Positions 1-7,517 are shown, counted from the first letter of the stretch. The stretch is 38,806 nucleotides of DNA from Acidimicrobiales bacterium (GCA_035546775.1 DASZWD010000035.1:1-38806); one strand, 5' to 3'. A program made the numbers and translations. Notes: generated by a model from the letters alone, not told the origin.

Positions 1-11
1 TCGGCGCCGAG

Positions 12-61
12 GTGGGGGACTGCCGTCCCCCACGCCCCCTGCTGGGGGCTTCGCCCCCTTT
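12..61 (+). terminator. GC-rich double hairpin, probable terminator of an upstream gene
   Basis: A perfect 9-bp stem (12-20 with 25-33, loop TGCC) is followed by a 6-bp GGGGGC/GCCCCC stem (44-49 with 53-58, loop TTC) and TTT. Positions 35-39 could alternatively pair with 44-48, so two folds compete. The GC hairpin plus short T run fits an intrinsic terminator for a plus-strand gene left of the window. A REP-like palindromic repeat is the alternative. Confidence 0.4.
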
Positions 62-94
62 CCCCCCTCGCCTCGTCTCGGCGGTGAATGTTCG

Positions 95-1204
95 ATGAGG
101 GATTTCAGTTCGGAGTTCGGCGCGCTTGAAAAGCGGCTGGCTGATGCGCGGGGGTATTTGAAGGAAGACGCGGCGCGGGCGCGCATCGTCGAGCTCGAAG
201 CGGAGATGGCTCGGCCCGACCTGTGGGACGACCCCGCCGTCGGCAAGGCGGTGTCGAGTGAGTTCTCGGCGTTGAACGACGACGTGGCGACCATCGAGTC
301 GCTGGCGAGCGCCATCGAAGACGCACAGACGCTGTACGAGCTCGGCGTCGAAGAGGGCGACGAGTCGGTCGAGGCCGAAGTGGCGGCGAACGTCGCCGAG
401 CTCGAGCAGCGGTTCGAGGCGCTCGAGCTCCGGGCGCTGTTCACCGGCGAGTACGACGAGGGCGACGCCGTGTGCGAACTCCACGCCGGCGAGGGCGGCA
501 CCGACGCGCAGGACTGGACCGAGATGATGCTGCGCATGTACCTGCGCTGGGCCGAGCGCCGCGGCTTCAGCGTCGAGATCGACGAAGTCACGCCCGGTCA
601 GGAAGCGGGACTCCTCAGTGCCACCTTCATCGTGAAGGGCCGCTACGCCTACGGCCTGCTCAGCGCCGAGCGCGGCGTGCACCGGCTGTACCGCATCTCG
701 CCCTTCGACAGCCAGGCGCGGCGGCAGACGTCGTACGCGTCGTTCGACTGCGTGCCCTTCATCGAAGACTCCGACGACGAGATTCCGATCGACGAGAAGG
801 ACCTACGCATCGACCTGTACCGCTCGTCGGGCGCCGGCGGCCAGCACGTCAACGTCACCGACTCGGCGGTGCGGATCACCCACCTGCCCACGGGCATCGT
901 CGTGTCGTGCCAGAACGAGCGCAGCCAGTTGCAGAACAAGAACCGCGCCATGCAGGTCCTCCAGGCCAAGCTCGCCGAACGGGCCCGCCAGGAACGGGCC
1001 GCCGAGTTGGCGGCGATGAGCGGGTCGCAGGGCTCGGTCAGCCGCGCCGGTGCCTTCATGCGCGGCTACGTGCTGGCGCCCTATCAAAAGGTCAAGGACG
1101 AACGCACCGGCTACGAGTCCGGCAACCCCGACGCCGTCCTCGACGGCGACCTCGACGCCTTCATGGAGGCGTGGTTGCGCTGGCGCCGTTCCTCAGAGGC
1201 GTAA
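95..1204 (+). CDS. prfB: Peptide chain release factor 2 (RF2)
   Basis: 369 aa. Ends translation at UGA and UAA codons by entering the ribosomal A site and triggering peptidyl-tRNA hydrolysis. The SPF tripeptide that distinguishes RF2 from RF1 is present (RISPFDSQ), as is the universal GGQ loop (SGAGGQHVN). The N-terminal helical domain (about residues 1-110) and the core are of normal length. The reading frame is continuous: the CTT-TGA programmed frameshift found in many prfB genes is absent. An earlier ATG at 88 is out of frame. The ribosome site before 95 is weak. The 3' end overlaps the convergent MOSC gene by 12 bp. Actinobacterial prfB commonly lies beside ftsEX, as here. Confidence 0.97.
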   Translation: MRDFSSEFGALEKRLADARGYLKEDAARARIVELEAEMARPDLWDDPAVGKAVSSEFSALNDDVATIESLASAIEDAQTLYELGVEEGDESVEAEVAANVAELEQRFEALELRALFTGEYDEGDAVCELHAGEGGTDAQDWTEMMLRMYLRWAERRGFSVEIDEVTPGQEAGLLSATFIVKGRYAYGLLSAERGVHRLYRISPFDSQARRQTSYASFDCVPFIEDSDDEIPIDEKDLRIDLYRSSGAGGQHVNVTDSAVRITHLPTGIVVSCQNERSQLQNKNRAMQVLQAKLAERARQERAAELAAMSGSQGSVSRAGAFMRGYVLAPYQKVKDERTGYESGNPDAVLDGDLDAFMEAWLRWRRSSEA

Positions 1205-1819
1205 CGCCCGCTCGGCGCGGTGGCGCCACAGCGGCGGGAAGCGTTCGTCGTCGCGCATGATCCGCCACTGCGCGTCGGACGGGCCGCGCACCATGTCGCC
1301 GAGGGCGACGCTCGGCTGGGCAGAGGGCGTCACCTCGACGGCATCGCCGGCGGCGAGTTCACCTTCGGTGATGATGCGGAAGTAGGCGCCGGGGCGGCGG
1401 GCCTCGGCGAAGCGGTCGGGGAACGCGTCGTCGCCCATGCGGATGCCGAGCTTGAAGCACGGTTCGCGTGGCTGGGCGACCTCGAGTTCGACGGTGCCGA
1501 CGCGCCAGCGATCGCCGACGGCGCAGGCCCGCAGGTCGATGCCCGTCGTGGTGAGGTTCTCGCCGAACGACGCCGGGCCGACGGCGACGCCGCCCGTGTC
1601 CGCCCACCACGCGTAGTCCTCGGCGCTGTACGCGTAGACGGCTTTGTCGACGCCGCCGTGCACGCGGCGGTCGGCTTGGTCGTCGCCGGCGAGATTGACA
1701 CCGGCGACGCGGATGGGCCCGTCGACGGGCGTCTTCCAGATGGCGGAGTGCACCGTGCGGCCGCGCCACTGGGTGGCGCGCGGCGCACCGACGTTCACCG
1801 AAACCACCCGCACCACCAC
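1193..1819 (-). CDS. MOSC domain protein, YiiM-like
   Basis: 208 aa with a GTG start. It resembles the YiiM branch of the MOSC family (molybdenum cofactor sulfurase C-terminal domain): HGGVDKAVYAY near residue 55, FGENLTT near 85, and QPREPCFKLG with the conserved cysteine near residue 120. MOSC proteins bind the molybdenum cofactor or use it to reduce N-hydroxylated compounds; the substrate here cannot be read from sequence. No other molybdenum genes are nearby. It is divergent from ftsE, with two promoters packed in the 83-bp gap, and its 3' end overlaps prfB. It interrupts the usual prfB-ftsE adjacency. Confidence 0.85.
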   Translation of the reverse strand: MVVRVVSVNVGAPRATQWRGRTVHSAIWKTPVDGPIRVAGVNLAGDDQADRRVHGGVDKAVYAYSAEDYAWWADTGGVAVGPASFGENLTTTGIDLRACAVGDRWRVGTVELEVAQPREPCFKLGIRMGDDAFPDRFAEARRPGAYFRIITEGELAAGDAVEVTPSAQPSVALGDMVRGPSDAQWRIMRDDERFPPLWRHRAERALRL

Positions 1820-1825
1820 GCGGCG

Positions 1826-1831
1826 ATCGTA
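1826..1831 (-). promoter_or_regulatory. -10 element for the MOSC gene (probably leaderless)
   Basis: TACGAT on the minus strand, 6 nt before the GTG start at 1819. With the usual 6-8 nt from -10 to the transcript start, the mRNA would begin at or next to the start codon. No clear -35 is visible. Confidence 0.45.
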
Positions 1832-1886
1832 CCGATCGAGGCTGTTAGCACAGTTCGCGTGCCGCGGATTTCACGGGCGCTGCCTC

Positions 1887-1892
1887 TAGGCT
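1887..1892 (+). promoter_or_regulatory. -10 element for ftsEX
   Basis: TAGGCT, 10 nt before the ftsE ATG at 1903. No Shine-Dalgarno sequence fits in between, so a leaderless or nearly leaderless transcript is likely. Confidence 0.4.
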
Positions 1893-1902
1893 TGACCGCC
1901 TA

Positions 1903-2583
1903 ATGATTCGGTTGGAACACGTAACCAAGTCGTACAAGAACTCCACCGTCGCCCTGCGCGACGTGTCGATCAACGTCGACAAGGGGGAGTTCGTGTTCCT
2001 CGTCGGGCCTTCGGGATCGGGCAAGTCGACGTTCCTGCGCCTGCTCACCAAGGAAGAAAATCCGGACAACGGCCAGATCTTCGTGGCCGGCAAGGACATC
2101 GGTGAGCTGAGCTCGTGGAAGGTGCCGTACCTGCGCCGCAACATCGGCTGCGTGTTCCAGGACTTCCGGCTGCTGCCGAACAAGACGGTGCACGAAAACG
2201 TCGCCTTCGCCCTCGAGGTGATCGGCCGCCCCAAGCACGTCATCGACTCGCAGGTGCCCCAGATCCTCGAATTGGTCGGTCTCAAGGGCAAGTCCGAGAA
2301 CCTGCCGAGCGAGCTCTCCGGTGGTGAGCAGCAGCGCGTGGCCATCGCCCGCGCTTTCGTCAACCGCCCCCTGATCCTGCTGGCCGACGAGCCGACGGGC
2401 AACCTCGACCCCAACACGACCATCGGCATCATGCGCCTGCTCGATCGCATCAACCGCACGGGCACGACCGTGCTGATGGCGACGCACGACCAGGGCATCG
2501 TCGACTCCATGCGCCGCCGCGTGATCGAACTCGACCGCGGCGTCAAGGTGCGCGACCAAGCACGCGGCGTCTACGGGAGCTGA
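1903..2583 (+). CDS. ftsE: Cell division ATP-binding protein FtsE
   Basis: 226 aa, the normal FtsE length. It is the cytoplasmic ATPase of the FtsEX complex, which transmits ATP hydrolysis across the membrane to activate peptidoglycan hydrolases at the septum. Visible motifs are Walker [10 protein letters not shown] (residues 35-43), the Q-loop in [10 protein letters not shown], signature LSGGEQQR, Walker [13 protein letters not shown] and switch histidine in MATHDQ. The FtsE-typical start [13 protein letters not shown] supports the ATG. ftsX follows after 7 bp, so the two are co-transcribed. Confidence 0.97.
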   Translation: MIRLEHVTKSYKNSTVALRDVSINVDKGEFVFLVGPSGSGKSTFLRLLTKEENPDNGQIFVAGKDIGELSSWKVPYLRRNIGCVFQDFRLLPNKTVHENVAFALEVIGRPKHVIDSQVPQILELVGLKGKSENLPSELSGGEQQRVAIARAFVNRPLILLADEPTGNLDPNTTIGIMRLLDRINRTGTTVLMATHDQGIVDSMRRRVIELDRGVKVRDQARGVYGS

Positions 2584-2590
2584 TCGACCG

Positions 2591-3484
2591 ATGGCTGTTT
2601 CCGTCAACTACATCGCGCGCGAAACCGCGACGAACCTGCGCCGCAACATCGCCATGTCGATCGCCGCGGTGCTCACCGTCGCGGTATCGCTCGGTCTTGT
2701 CGGCTCGGCGCTGCTGATGCGCCAGGGCGTCAACAAGGCCAACCTGCAGTGGCGCGGTGGCATCGAGCTGTCGATCTTCATGCGACCCGACGCGCCGCAG
2801 GCGCAGATCGACGCCGTCGACCGTGAACTGCGGGCGACGCCCGAAGTGAAGCGCTACGTCTTCGTCGACAAGAAGGCGGCGCTGGCCGAGTACAAGAAGA
2901 TCTTCGCCGACAACAACGACATCCGCGACATCATCACGTCCGAAGACGAGATGCCCACGTCGTTCCGCGTCGTGCCCACCCACGCCGAGCTGGCCGACAC
3001 CATCGGCCGGCGTTTCAAGGTGCGCGCCGGCGTCGAGAGCGTGGCGTTCGCGTCGAAAGAAGTCGATGCGTTGTTGAAGACGACGCGCCAGCGCCAGGTG
3101 GCGTACTTCGGCGTCGCCCTCGTGTTGCTCGTGGGCGCAGTGCTGCTGATCTTCAACGCCATTCAGCTGGCCGTGCTCAACCGACGGCGTGAGATCGAGG
3201 TGATGAAACTCGTCGGCGCCACCAACTGGTTCATCCGCTTACCGTTCATGCTCGAGGGGTTGCTGCAGGGACTCATCGGCGGGCTGGTGGCGGCGCTGCT
3301 GGTGTACCTGTTCCGCGGGCCGATCTTCGACGTCGTGAGCGACCCGGCGATCACGCAGAGCCTGCGCAAGATCCACGCCACCGCCGCCGAAGCCCGCAAT
3401 ACGGGCATAGTGCTCATGGTCGTGGGTGCGGGCGTGGGTGCCCTCAGTTCCGCCCTCGCAGTTCGCCGCCACCTGCGTGTGTAA
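2591..3484 (+). CDS. ftsX: Cell division protein FtsX
   Basis: 297 aa permease-like partner of FtsE. The layout is typical: a short cytoplasmic N-terminus, TM1 at about residues 18-42, a roughly 125-residue extracellular loop (residues 45-170) that in other species contacts cell-wall hydrolases, then three TM helices in the C-terminal half (about 170-195, 215-240, 270-290). The RRREIEVMKLVGATNWFIR segment after TM2 is the conserved FtsX cytoplasmic element that meets FtsE. A GGAG at 2577-2580 inside the end of ftsE can serve as ribosome site. The next gene on the strand encodes a secreted peptidase of a different family from the M23 or NlpC enzymes usually tied to FtsEX. Confidence 0.96.
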   Translation: MAVSVNYIARETATNLRRNIAMSIAAVLTVAVSLGLVGSALLMRQGVNKANLQWRGGIELSIFMRPDAPQAQIDAVDRELRATPEVKRYVFVDKKAALAEYKKIFADNNDIRDIITSEDEMPTSFRVVPTHAELADTIGRRFKVRAGVESVAFASKEVDALLKTTRQRQVAYFGVALVLLVGAVLLIFNAIQLAVLNRRREIEVMKLVGATNWFIRLPFMLEGLLQGLIGGLVAALLVYLFRGPIFDVVSDPAITQSLRKIHATAAEARNTGIVLMVVGAGVGALSSALAVRRHLRV

Positions 3485-3500
3485 CTAGTCACTCGCCCTG

Positions 3501-3506
3501 TACCCT
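3501..3506 (+). promoter_or_regulatory. -10 element for the G1 peptidase gene
   Basis: TACCCT, exactly 9 nt before the ATG at 3516, with no ribosome site between. Leaderless transcription is likely. It suggests the peptidase is transcribed separately from ftsEX. Confidence 0.5.
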
Positions 3507-3515
3507 CGGGTCGCT

Positions 3516-4346
3516 ATGCGAACGAAGGCTGTCCTCGTGGCGGGGCTCGCGATCGCGCTCGTGGTTTCGGTTGGATTGCCGCGGGCCGACGCGTCGGCCC
3601 GGGTTCACGCTGTGAACAACGTCGTGCGCGTCGCCACGGCCAAGGTGAATGCCCCCGAGTACAGCTCGAACTGGTCGGGCTACGCGGTGCCGGCGCGGCC
3701 CAATGAACCGATCAGCGCCCTCAACGGTTCGTGGATCGTCCCGGCGATCCGCAACGCCCCGCCGGGGTTCTCCTCGTCGTGGATCGGCGTCGGCGGCTAC
3801 CGAAGCAACGACTTGATTCAGACCGGTACGGCGTCGAGTGGTCGGCTCCAAGGCAACTACGCCTGGTACGAAATCCTGCCGGCGAACGAGACCCGCGTGA
3901 CCGGTTGCAACGGCGATCCGGCCTGCGGTGTCCACCAGGGTGATCGCATGGCGGCGACGGTCGAGTACGTCGGCGCCGGTGCGTGGATCATCGCCCTCAC
4001 GAACTGGGGCAAGAGCTACACCGCGCCCCGCTGGACGTGGTCGACGCGGGTGGCGTACGCCTCGTCGATGTCGTCGGCCGAGTGGGTGTTCGAAGCGCCG
4101 CAGATCGCGGCGACCCCGCTGCTGCCGGTGCAGACGATCCCGGCCAAGGCGGATCAGGCGAAGTTCCTCGCCGGTGCGGACTTCCGGGCCAACGGCGCCT
4201 GGCGGCCGCTCGCCCAGGCGCAGCCCTCGCGGATGATCATGGTGGACCCGGTGACGGGTCTCCTGCGCACGGCCACCCCGTCGATGCTCGGCGGCGACGG
4301 CCACTTCGCCGTGTGCGGTTACCGCACCAGCTGCAAGAACTTCTGA
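3516..4346 (+). CDS. Secreted glutamic peptidase, family G1 (eqolisin-like)
   Basis: 276 aa. A signal peptide (charged MRTK, hydrophobic residues 5-20, likely cleavage after ADASA near residue 28) sends it out of the cell. The body matches the G1/eqolisin beta-sandwich: SSNWSGYAV near 50, GSWIVPAI near 71, SSWIGVGG near 87, LIQTGT with the candidate catalytic Gln102, YAWYEILP near 115 and SAEWVFEAP with candidate catalytic Glu189. G1 enzymes use a Gln-Glu dyad and are best known as acid proteases of fungi; bacterial members exist. C131/C137 and C317/C323 (approximate) could form disulfides. The DUF1990 gene follows after 9 bp and may be co-transcribed. The substrate is unknown; a role with FtsEX is only a positional suggestion. 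Confidence 0.85.
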   Translation: MRTKAVLVAGLAIALVVSVGLPRADASARVHAVNNVVRVATAKVNAPEYSSNWSGYAVPARPNEPISALNGSWIVPAIRNAPPGFSSSWIGVGGYRSNDLIQTGTASSGRLQGNYAWYEILPANETRVTGCNGDPACGVHQGDRMAATVEYVGAGAWIIALTNWGKSYTAPRWTWSTRVAYASSMSSAEWVFEAPQIAATPLLPVQTIPAKADQAKFLAGADFRANGAWRPLAQAQPSRMIMVDPVTGLLRTATPSMLGGDGHFAVCGYRTSCKNF

Positions 4347-4355
4347 GCCGTTTCG

Positions 4356-4889
4356 GTGTTCCGCCTCGGCGCACCGTCTGACGCTGACCTGTCGGATCTG
4401 CTCGCCGCGGCGCGCGCGTCGGCGCCGAGCTACACCGGCGACCGGTCAGGGTTGCGCTACGACGAATACCGCGGCCTCGTCGGTCGTGACTGGGACCGCG
4501 CCCGAGACGGACTGCGGGCGTGGGCGGCGCACGCCGGCGCCGGCCTGCGCATCGACCCGACGGCCGCGCCGCTGCAGGTGGGCCAGACCGTGATTGCCAG
4601 CGGCGCGGTCGCCGGACCCCTGCACGTGATCGTCCCGTGCCGCATCTCCCACGTCGTCGACGACGCCGACCGGTTCGGCTTCACGTACGTGACGCTGCCG
4701 GGTCACCCGGAGTGCGGCGAAGAGACCTTCATGCTCACCCGTGACGGCGACGAGGTCGCGTTCACCATGTCGTCGTACTCGCACCCCGCCGAGTTGCTCG
4801 CCCGCCTCGGCGGACCGGTCAGCCGCATGATTCAACGCCGCACGAACCACGCCTACATCGCGGGAATGCGGGCGTTCGTCGCCGGATAG
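4356..4889 (+). CDS. DUF1990 family protein
   Basis: 177 aa, GTG start 9 bp after the preceding stop. It matches DUF1990: the VGRDWDRARDGLRAW segment near residue 42, the middle PLQVGQTVI, the RFGFTYVTLPGHPECGEE block and the closing HAYIAGMRAF. No catalytic residue or transmembrane segment is evident. The molecular role of this family is not known to me. It is probably read through from the peptidase promoter. It converges on ssrA, with the ssrA terminator hairpin between them. Confidence 0.85.
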   Translation: MFRLGAPSDADLSDLLAAARASAPSYTGDRSGLRYDEYRGLVGRDWDRARDGLRAWAAHAGAGLRIDPTAAPLQVGQTVIASGAVAGPLHVIVPCRISHVVDDADRFGFTYVTLPGHPECGEETFMLTRDGDEVAFTMSSYSHPAELLARLGGPVSRMIQRRTNHAYIAGMRAFVAG

Positions 4890-4951
4890 CGCGCTACACC
4901 CTCGGCGTACCGGGTATCCGCGCTTCAGACGCGAGTGCTTGGGCCAAAGAA

Positions 4952-4985
4952 ATCATCGCTCGGTACGGAAGTACCGAGCGATGAT
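4952..4985 (-). terminator. Intrinsic terminator of ssrA
   Basis: A perfect 15-bp inverted repeat (4952-4966 with 4971-4985) with a 4-nt loop starts 8 nt past the tmRNA 3' end. Read on the minus strand it is followed by TTTCTTT, so it fits a rho-independent terminator for ssrA. On the plus strand no T run follows, though the hairpin may also slow read-through from the DUF1990 gene. It is the strongest simple hairpin in the window. Confidence 0.85.
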
Positions 4986-4993
4986 CGAAGTCG

Positions 4994-5341
4994 TGGAGGT
5001 GAGGGGAGTCGCACCCCTGTGTCTCCGGGTGTTGCCAAGGCTTCTCCGAGCGCAGCCGATGATTGGTTTCGGTTCCTCGCACCACCATCGGCAGCGGTAC
5101 GGGGCCCTAGTCAACTGAGGTTTCCTTTGTGGCCGGTTGACGCAGCCACGCAGTAAGCCCGACTAAATGGCGCCCGTAATCCGCAGGGTCAGGCGGCCCA
5201 CGGCTGGACGTCGCTACTTAAGCAGCGAGTGCGAAGTTGTTGTTCGCGTTTATTGGTTTTTCCGACTCTTTAACGTGGATCCGGAGACCACGGCTCGCTT
5301 CACTTCGCTTCACGGCCAGAGATCGAAACTGGTTCACCCCC
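4994..5341 (-). ncRNA. ssrA: Transfer-messenger RNA (tmRNA)
   Basis: About 348 nt. It rescues stalled ribosomes with SmpB by adding a degradation tag. The 5' end GGGGGTG pairs with the 3' CACCTCC, keeping the G3-U70 wobble that alanyl-tRNA synthetase reads; the discriminator is A at 4994 and CCA is not encoded (CGA follows). The 5' domain has the expected TTTCGATC D-loop-like stretch. The T arm is AGGGG-loop-CCCCT with loop TGCGACT, so the second loop base is G rather than the T of ordinary tRNAs. The tag frame lies at 5218-5247. It sits 30 nt downstream of smpB on the same strand, with its own -10 element and a strong terminator. Confidence 0.95.
5218..5247 (-). other. tmRNA tag reading frame
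   Basis: Nine codons and TAA. The encoded peptide is ANNNFALAA; with the alanine carried by tmRNA the tag is A-ANNNFALAA. The resume codon is GCG, preceded by AATAAAC where E. coli has AATAGTC. The C-terminal ALAA is the usual signal for ClpXP-type proteases; a clpP gene lies at 16783. Confidence 0.9.
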
Positions 5342-5361
5342 TAGGTGATGATGGGACTTCA

Positions 5362-5367
5362 ATTGTA
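5362..5367 (-). promoter_or_regulatory. -10 element for ssrA
   Basis: TACAAT on the minus strand, 20 nt before the mature tmRNA 5' end, in the short gap just after the smpB stop codon. It would give a precursor with a short leader for RNase P to remove. No good -35 match is seen. Confidence 0.55.
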
Positions 5368-5371
5368 AACG

Positions 5372-5848
5372 TCAGCGACGGCGCCGTGATTCCCGATCGT
5401 CGTCCCGCTCCGCGTCGCGTTTCGCAATGGCGTGGCGTTTGTCGTACGTCCGCTTGCCCCGAGCGATCGCGAGGTCGACTTTCACCTTGCCGTCCTTGAA
5501 CCGCAGCCGCAGCGGCACCAGGGTGAGCCGCTTCTCGTTTACGGCCTCAGCCATCGTCTCGATTTCCTTCTTGTGCAGGAGCAACTTGCGGCGTCGATCT
5601 GGATCGTGGGCGCCCCAGCCGGCGGCACGCGCATATGGCGCAATGTGCACGCCCATGAGGAAAACCTCCCCGTCGATCACGCGCGCGAACCCATCCGTTA
5701 GTTGGACCTGGCCGTCGCGGATCGACTTGACCTCGCTGCCCACCAGCTGGATTCCCGCCTCGAACACTTCGATGATCTCGAACTCGTGGCGGGCGCGGCG
5801 GTTCTCGATCGTGGGCGCACGCACGGTGAGCTTTTTCGACCCGGCCAT
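5372..5848 (-). CDS. smpB: SsrA-binding protein SmpB
   Basis: 158 aa, normal for the family. SmpB binds the tRNA-like part of tmRNA, delivers it to stalled ribosomes and stands in for the missing anticodon stem with its basic C-terminal tail. Seen here are NRRARHEFEI near residue 16, GIQLVGSEVKSIRDG near 32, the oligonucleotide-binding barrel, RRRKLLLHKKEI near 85, and a very basic tail ending RESRRRR. The ATG at 5848 matches the family start (MAGSKK); the open frame extends upstream but that part overlaps the divergent mec gene. ssrA follows directly. The smpB-ssrA pair faces against prfB-ftsEX, whereas in mycobacteria all are on one strand. Confidence 0.96.
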   Translation of the reverse strand: MAGSKKLTVRAPTIENRRARHEFEIIEVFEAGIQLVGSEVKSIRDGQVQLTDGFARVIDGEVFLMGVHIAPYARAAGWGAHDPDRRRKLLLHKKEIETMAEAVNEKRLTLVPLRLRFKDGKVKVDLAIARGKRTYDKRHAIAKRDAERDDDRESRRRR

Positions 5849-5858
5849 AAGAGATGCG

Positions 5859-5864
5859 ATGCTA
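5859..5864 (-). promoter_or_regulatory. -10 element for smpB
   Basis: TAGCAT on the minus strand, 10 nt before the smpB ATG, inside the 21-bp gap to the divergent mec gene. Confidence 0.4.
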
Positions 5865-5869
5865 CGGCG

Positions 5870-6268
5870 GTGCTGCGGCTGCGACGCGACGTTTACTTGC
5901 AGATGATCGGCGACTGTTACGACAACTTGCCGAACGAAGCCTGCGGGCTGGTGGCCGGCCAGGGGGACAACGCAGCGCGCTGCTATCCGATCCCCAACGT
6001 CGCCCAGTCGTCGCGGGTCTACGAGCTCGACCCGAAGGGCCACCTGCGCGCCGATCGCGACGCCGAGGATCGCGGCCTGTCGATCCTGGGCGTGTACCAC
6101 TCCCACACCCACACCGTCGGCTACCCGTCGCCCACCGATGTGGCCCAAGCGCCCGACCCGGGATGGCACTACATCCTGGTGTCGCTGGCCGACGAGGCGC
6201 CGTCGGTGCGTAGCTACCGCATCGTGGACGGGAACATCACTGAGGAGCCGGTGGTTGTCGTTGAGTAA
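5870..6268 (+). CDS. mec: CysO-cysteine peptidase Mec (JAMM/Mov34 metalloprotease)
   Basis: 132 aa from a GTG start; no later in-frame start keeps the N-terminal strand and Glu23. In Mycobacterium the homologue Mec+ releases cysteine from the C-terminus of the sulfur carrier CysO. The JAMM zinc site is complete: Glu23, then H77-x-H79-x7-S87-x2-D90 in HSHTHTVGYPSPTD. The stop overlaps the cysO start by one base (TAATG). With cysO and cysM directly downstream, the three-step pathway is encoded in one transcript. The start was chosen because anything upstream would run into divergent smpB. Confidence 0.92.
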   Translation: MLRLRRDVYLQMIGDCYDNLPNEACGLVAGQGDNAARCYPIPNVAQSSRVYELDPKGHLRADRDAEDRGLSILGVYHSHTHTVGYPSPTDVAQAPDPGWHYILVSLADEAPSVRSYRIVDGNITEEPVVVVE

Positions 6269-6555
6269 TGTCGCTCTCCGTGCCGGTTCAAGTTCGCATT
6301 CCTACGATCCTGCGCCCTGACGCGGGTGGGCAGGCCGTCGTCGAAGCCAACGGCGCGACGCTCGGCGAGATCTTCACCGATCTCGTGGCGCAATTTCCGG
6401 CGCTGAAAGACAAGGTCATCACCGAAGACGGCCAGCTGCACAAGTTCGTCAACGTGTACGTGAACGACGACGACGTGCGCTACCTCGACAAGCTCGACAC
6501 CAAGGTGAGCGAGTCCGACTCCGTGACGATCCTGCCGGCCGTCGCCGGCGGGTAG
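6268..6555 (+). CDS. cysO: Sulfur-carrier protein CysO (ThiS/MoaD-like ubiquitin fold)
   Basis: 95 aa. It carries sulfide as a C-terminal thiocarboxylate to CysM. Evidence: the beta-grasp pattern (VQVRIPTILRP at the start, LGEIFTDLVAQFPAL helix in the middle, VYVNDDDVRYL) and the required C-terminal Gly-Gly (PAVAGG). In related systems a MoeZ-type sulfurtransferase activates this terminus; none is in the window. The start overlaps the mec stop and cysM begins 5 bp after the stop, so translation is probably coupled. MoaD or ThiS are the alternatives, but the mec and cysM neighbours decide for CysO. Confidence 0.93.
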   Translation: MSLSVPVQVRIPTILRPDAGGQAVVEANGATLGEIFTDLVAQFPALKDKVITEDGQLHKFVNVYVNDDDVRYLDKLDTKVSESDSVTILPAVAGG

Positions 6556-6560
6556 CGCGC

Positions 6561-7505
6561 GTGCGCTACCAATCCATCGTCGACCTGATCGGCAACACGC
6601 CGCTGCTCGACGTCTCGCAGCTCTCGCCGAACCCGAACGTGTCCGTGCTGGTCAAGCTCGAGGGCTACAACCCGGGCGGGTCGGTGAAGGACCGCATCGC
6701 GCGGGCGATGGTGCTGGCAGCGGAGAAGGACGGCGCGCTGTCGCCCGGCGACGTGATCATCGAGTCCTCGTCGGGCAACACCGGCATCGGCCTCGCCCTC
6801 GTGGCCCGGGCGCGGGGCTATCAGCTCAAGGTCGTGCTGCCCGAGAACGTGTCGCCGGAGCGGCGCCAGCTGCTCGAGATCTACGGCGCCGAGATCATCC
6901 CGTCGCCCGGCTCCGAAGGCTCGAACGGCGCGGTCAAGGTGGCGCAGAAGCTGGCGGCCGACAACCCGCACTGGTGGTATCCGTACCAGTACGCCAACCC
7001 GGCCAACGTCGCCGCCCACTACGAAGGCACCGGGCCTGAGATCTGGGCCGACTGCCCGGAGATCACCCACTTCGTGGCGGGGCTCGGCACGAGCGGGACG
7101 CTGCTGGGCGTCGGCCGCTACCTCAAGGAGCGCAACCCGGCGGTCCAGATATGGGCGGTCGAGCCACCGGCGGGGGAGATGGTCGATGGGCTGAAGAACC
7201 TCGACGAGGGTTACATCCCGCCGATCTTCATCGACTTCGGGGGCGCCGACTTGCTCAACCGCAAGAAGATGGTCGGGCCGCGGGAGTCGATTGAAGGCGT
7301 GCGCGCCCTGGCGCAGATCGGCGTGCTGTGCGGTCTGTCGACGGGCGCGGCCTTCACCGGCGCGGTCAAGTGCGCCGCCGAGATCGAGTCGGGGACGGTC
7401 GTGTTCCTGTCGCCTGACGGAGCGTGGAAGTACCTGTCCTCGGAGGCGTGGACGGGCGACATCGACGAAGCGACAGAGCGCGCTCGCAAGACGCTGTACT
7501 TCTAA
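6561..7505 (+). CDS. cysM: CysO-dependent cysteine synthase CysM (PLP)
   Basis: 314 aa, GTG start. It is a fold-type II PLP enzyme: PLP lysine K43 in GGSVKDR, ESSSGNTG near 69-75 binding substrate, and GLGTSGTL near 175-181 holding the PLP phosphate. In M. tuberculosis CysM uses O-phosphoserine and CysO thiocarboxylate instead of acetylserine and free sulfide, with an arginine (Arg220) contacting the phosphoserine. The matching segment here reads GLKNLDEG, so K212 may play that part; this is inference from alignment by eye. Placement right after mec and cysO strongly supports CysM over an ordinary CysK. murI follows after 12 bp. Confidence 0.92.
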   Translation: MRYQSIVDLIGNTPLLDVSQLSPNPNVSVLVKLEGYNPGGSVKDRIARAMVLAAEKDGALSPGDVIIESSSGNTGIGLALVARARGYQLKVVLPENVSPERRQLLEIYGAEIIPSPGSEGSNGAVKVAQKLAADNPHWWYPYQYANPANVAAHYEGTGPEIWADCPEITHFVAGLGTSGTLLGVGRYLKERNPAVQIWAVEPPAGEMVDGLKNLDEGYIPPIFIDFGGADLLNRKKMVGPRESIEGVRALAQIGVLCGLSTGAAFTGAVKCAAEIESGTVVFLSPDGAWKYLSSEAWTGDIDEATERARKTLYF

Positions 7506-7517
7506 CCTGACTCGCGC

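Noticed and set aside
115-200. Possible programmed +1 frameshift in prfB
   Set aside because: No CTT-TGA-C site and the frame is uninterrupted from 95 to 1204; the CTTGAA near 125 is ordinary coding sequence.
5849-6169. N-terminal extension of smpB
   Set aside because: The open frame continues upstream, but that part is antisense to mec and does not resemble SmpB; the family start matches the ATG at 5848.
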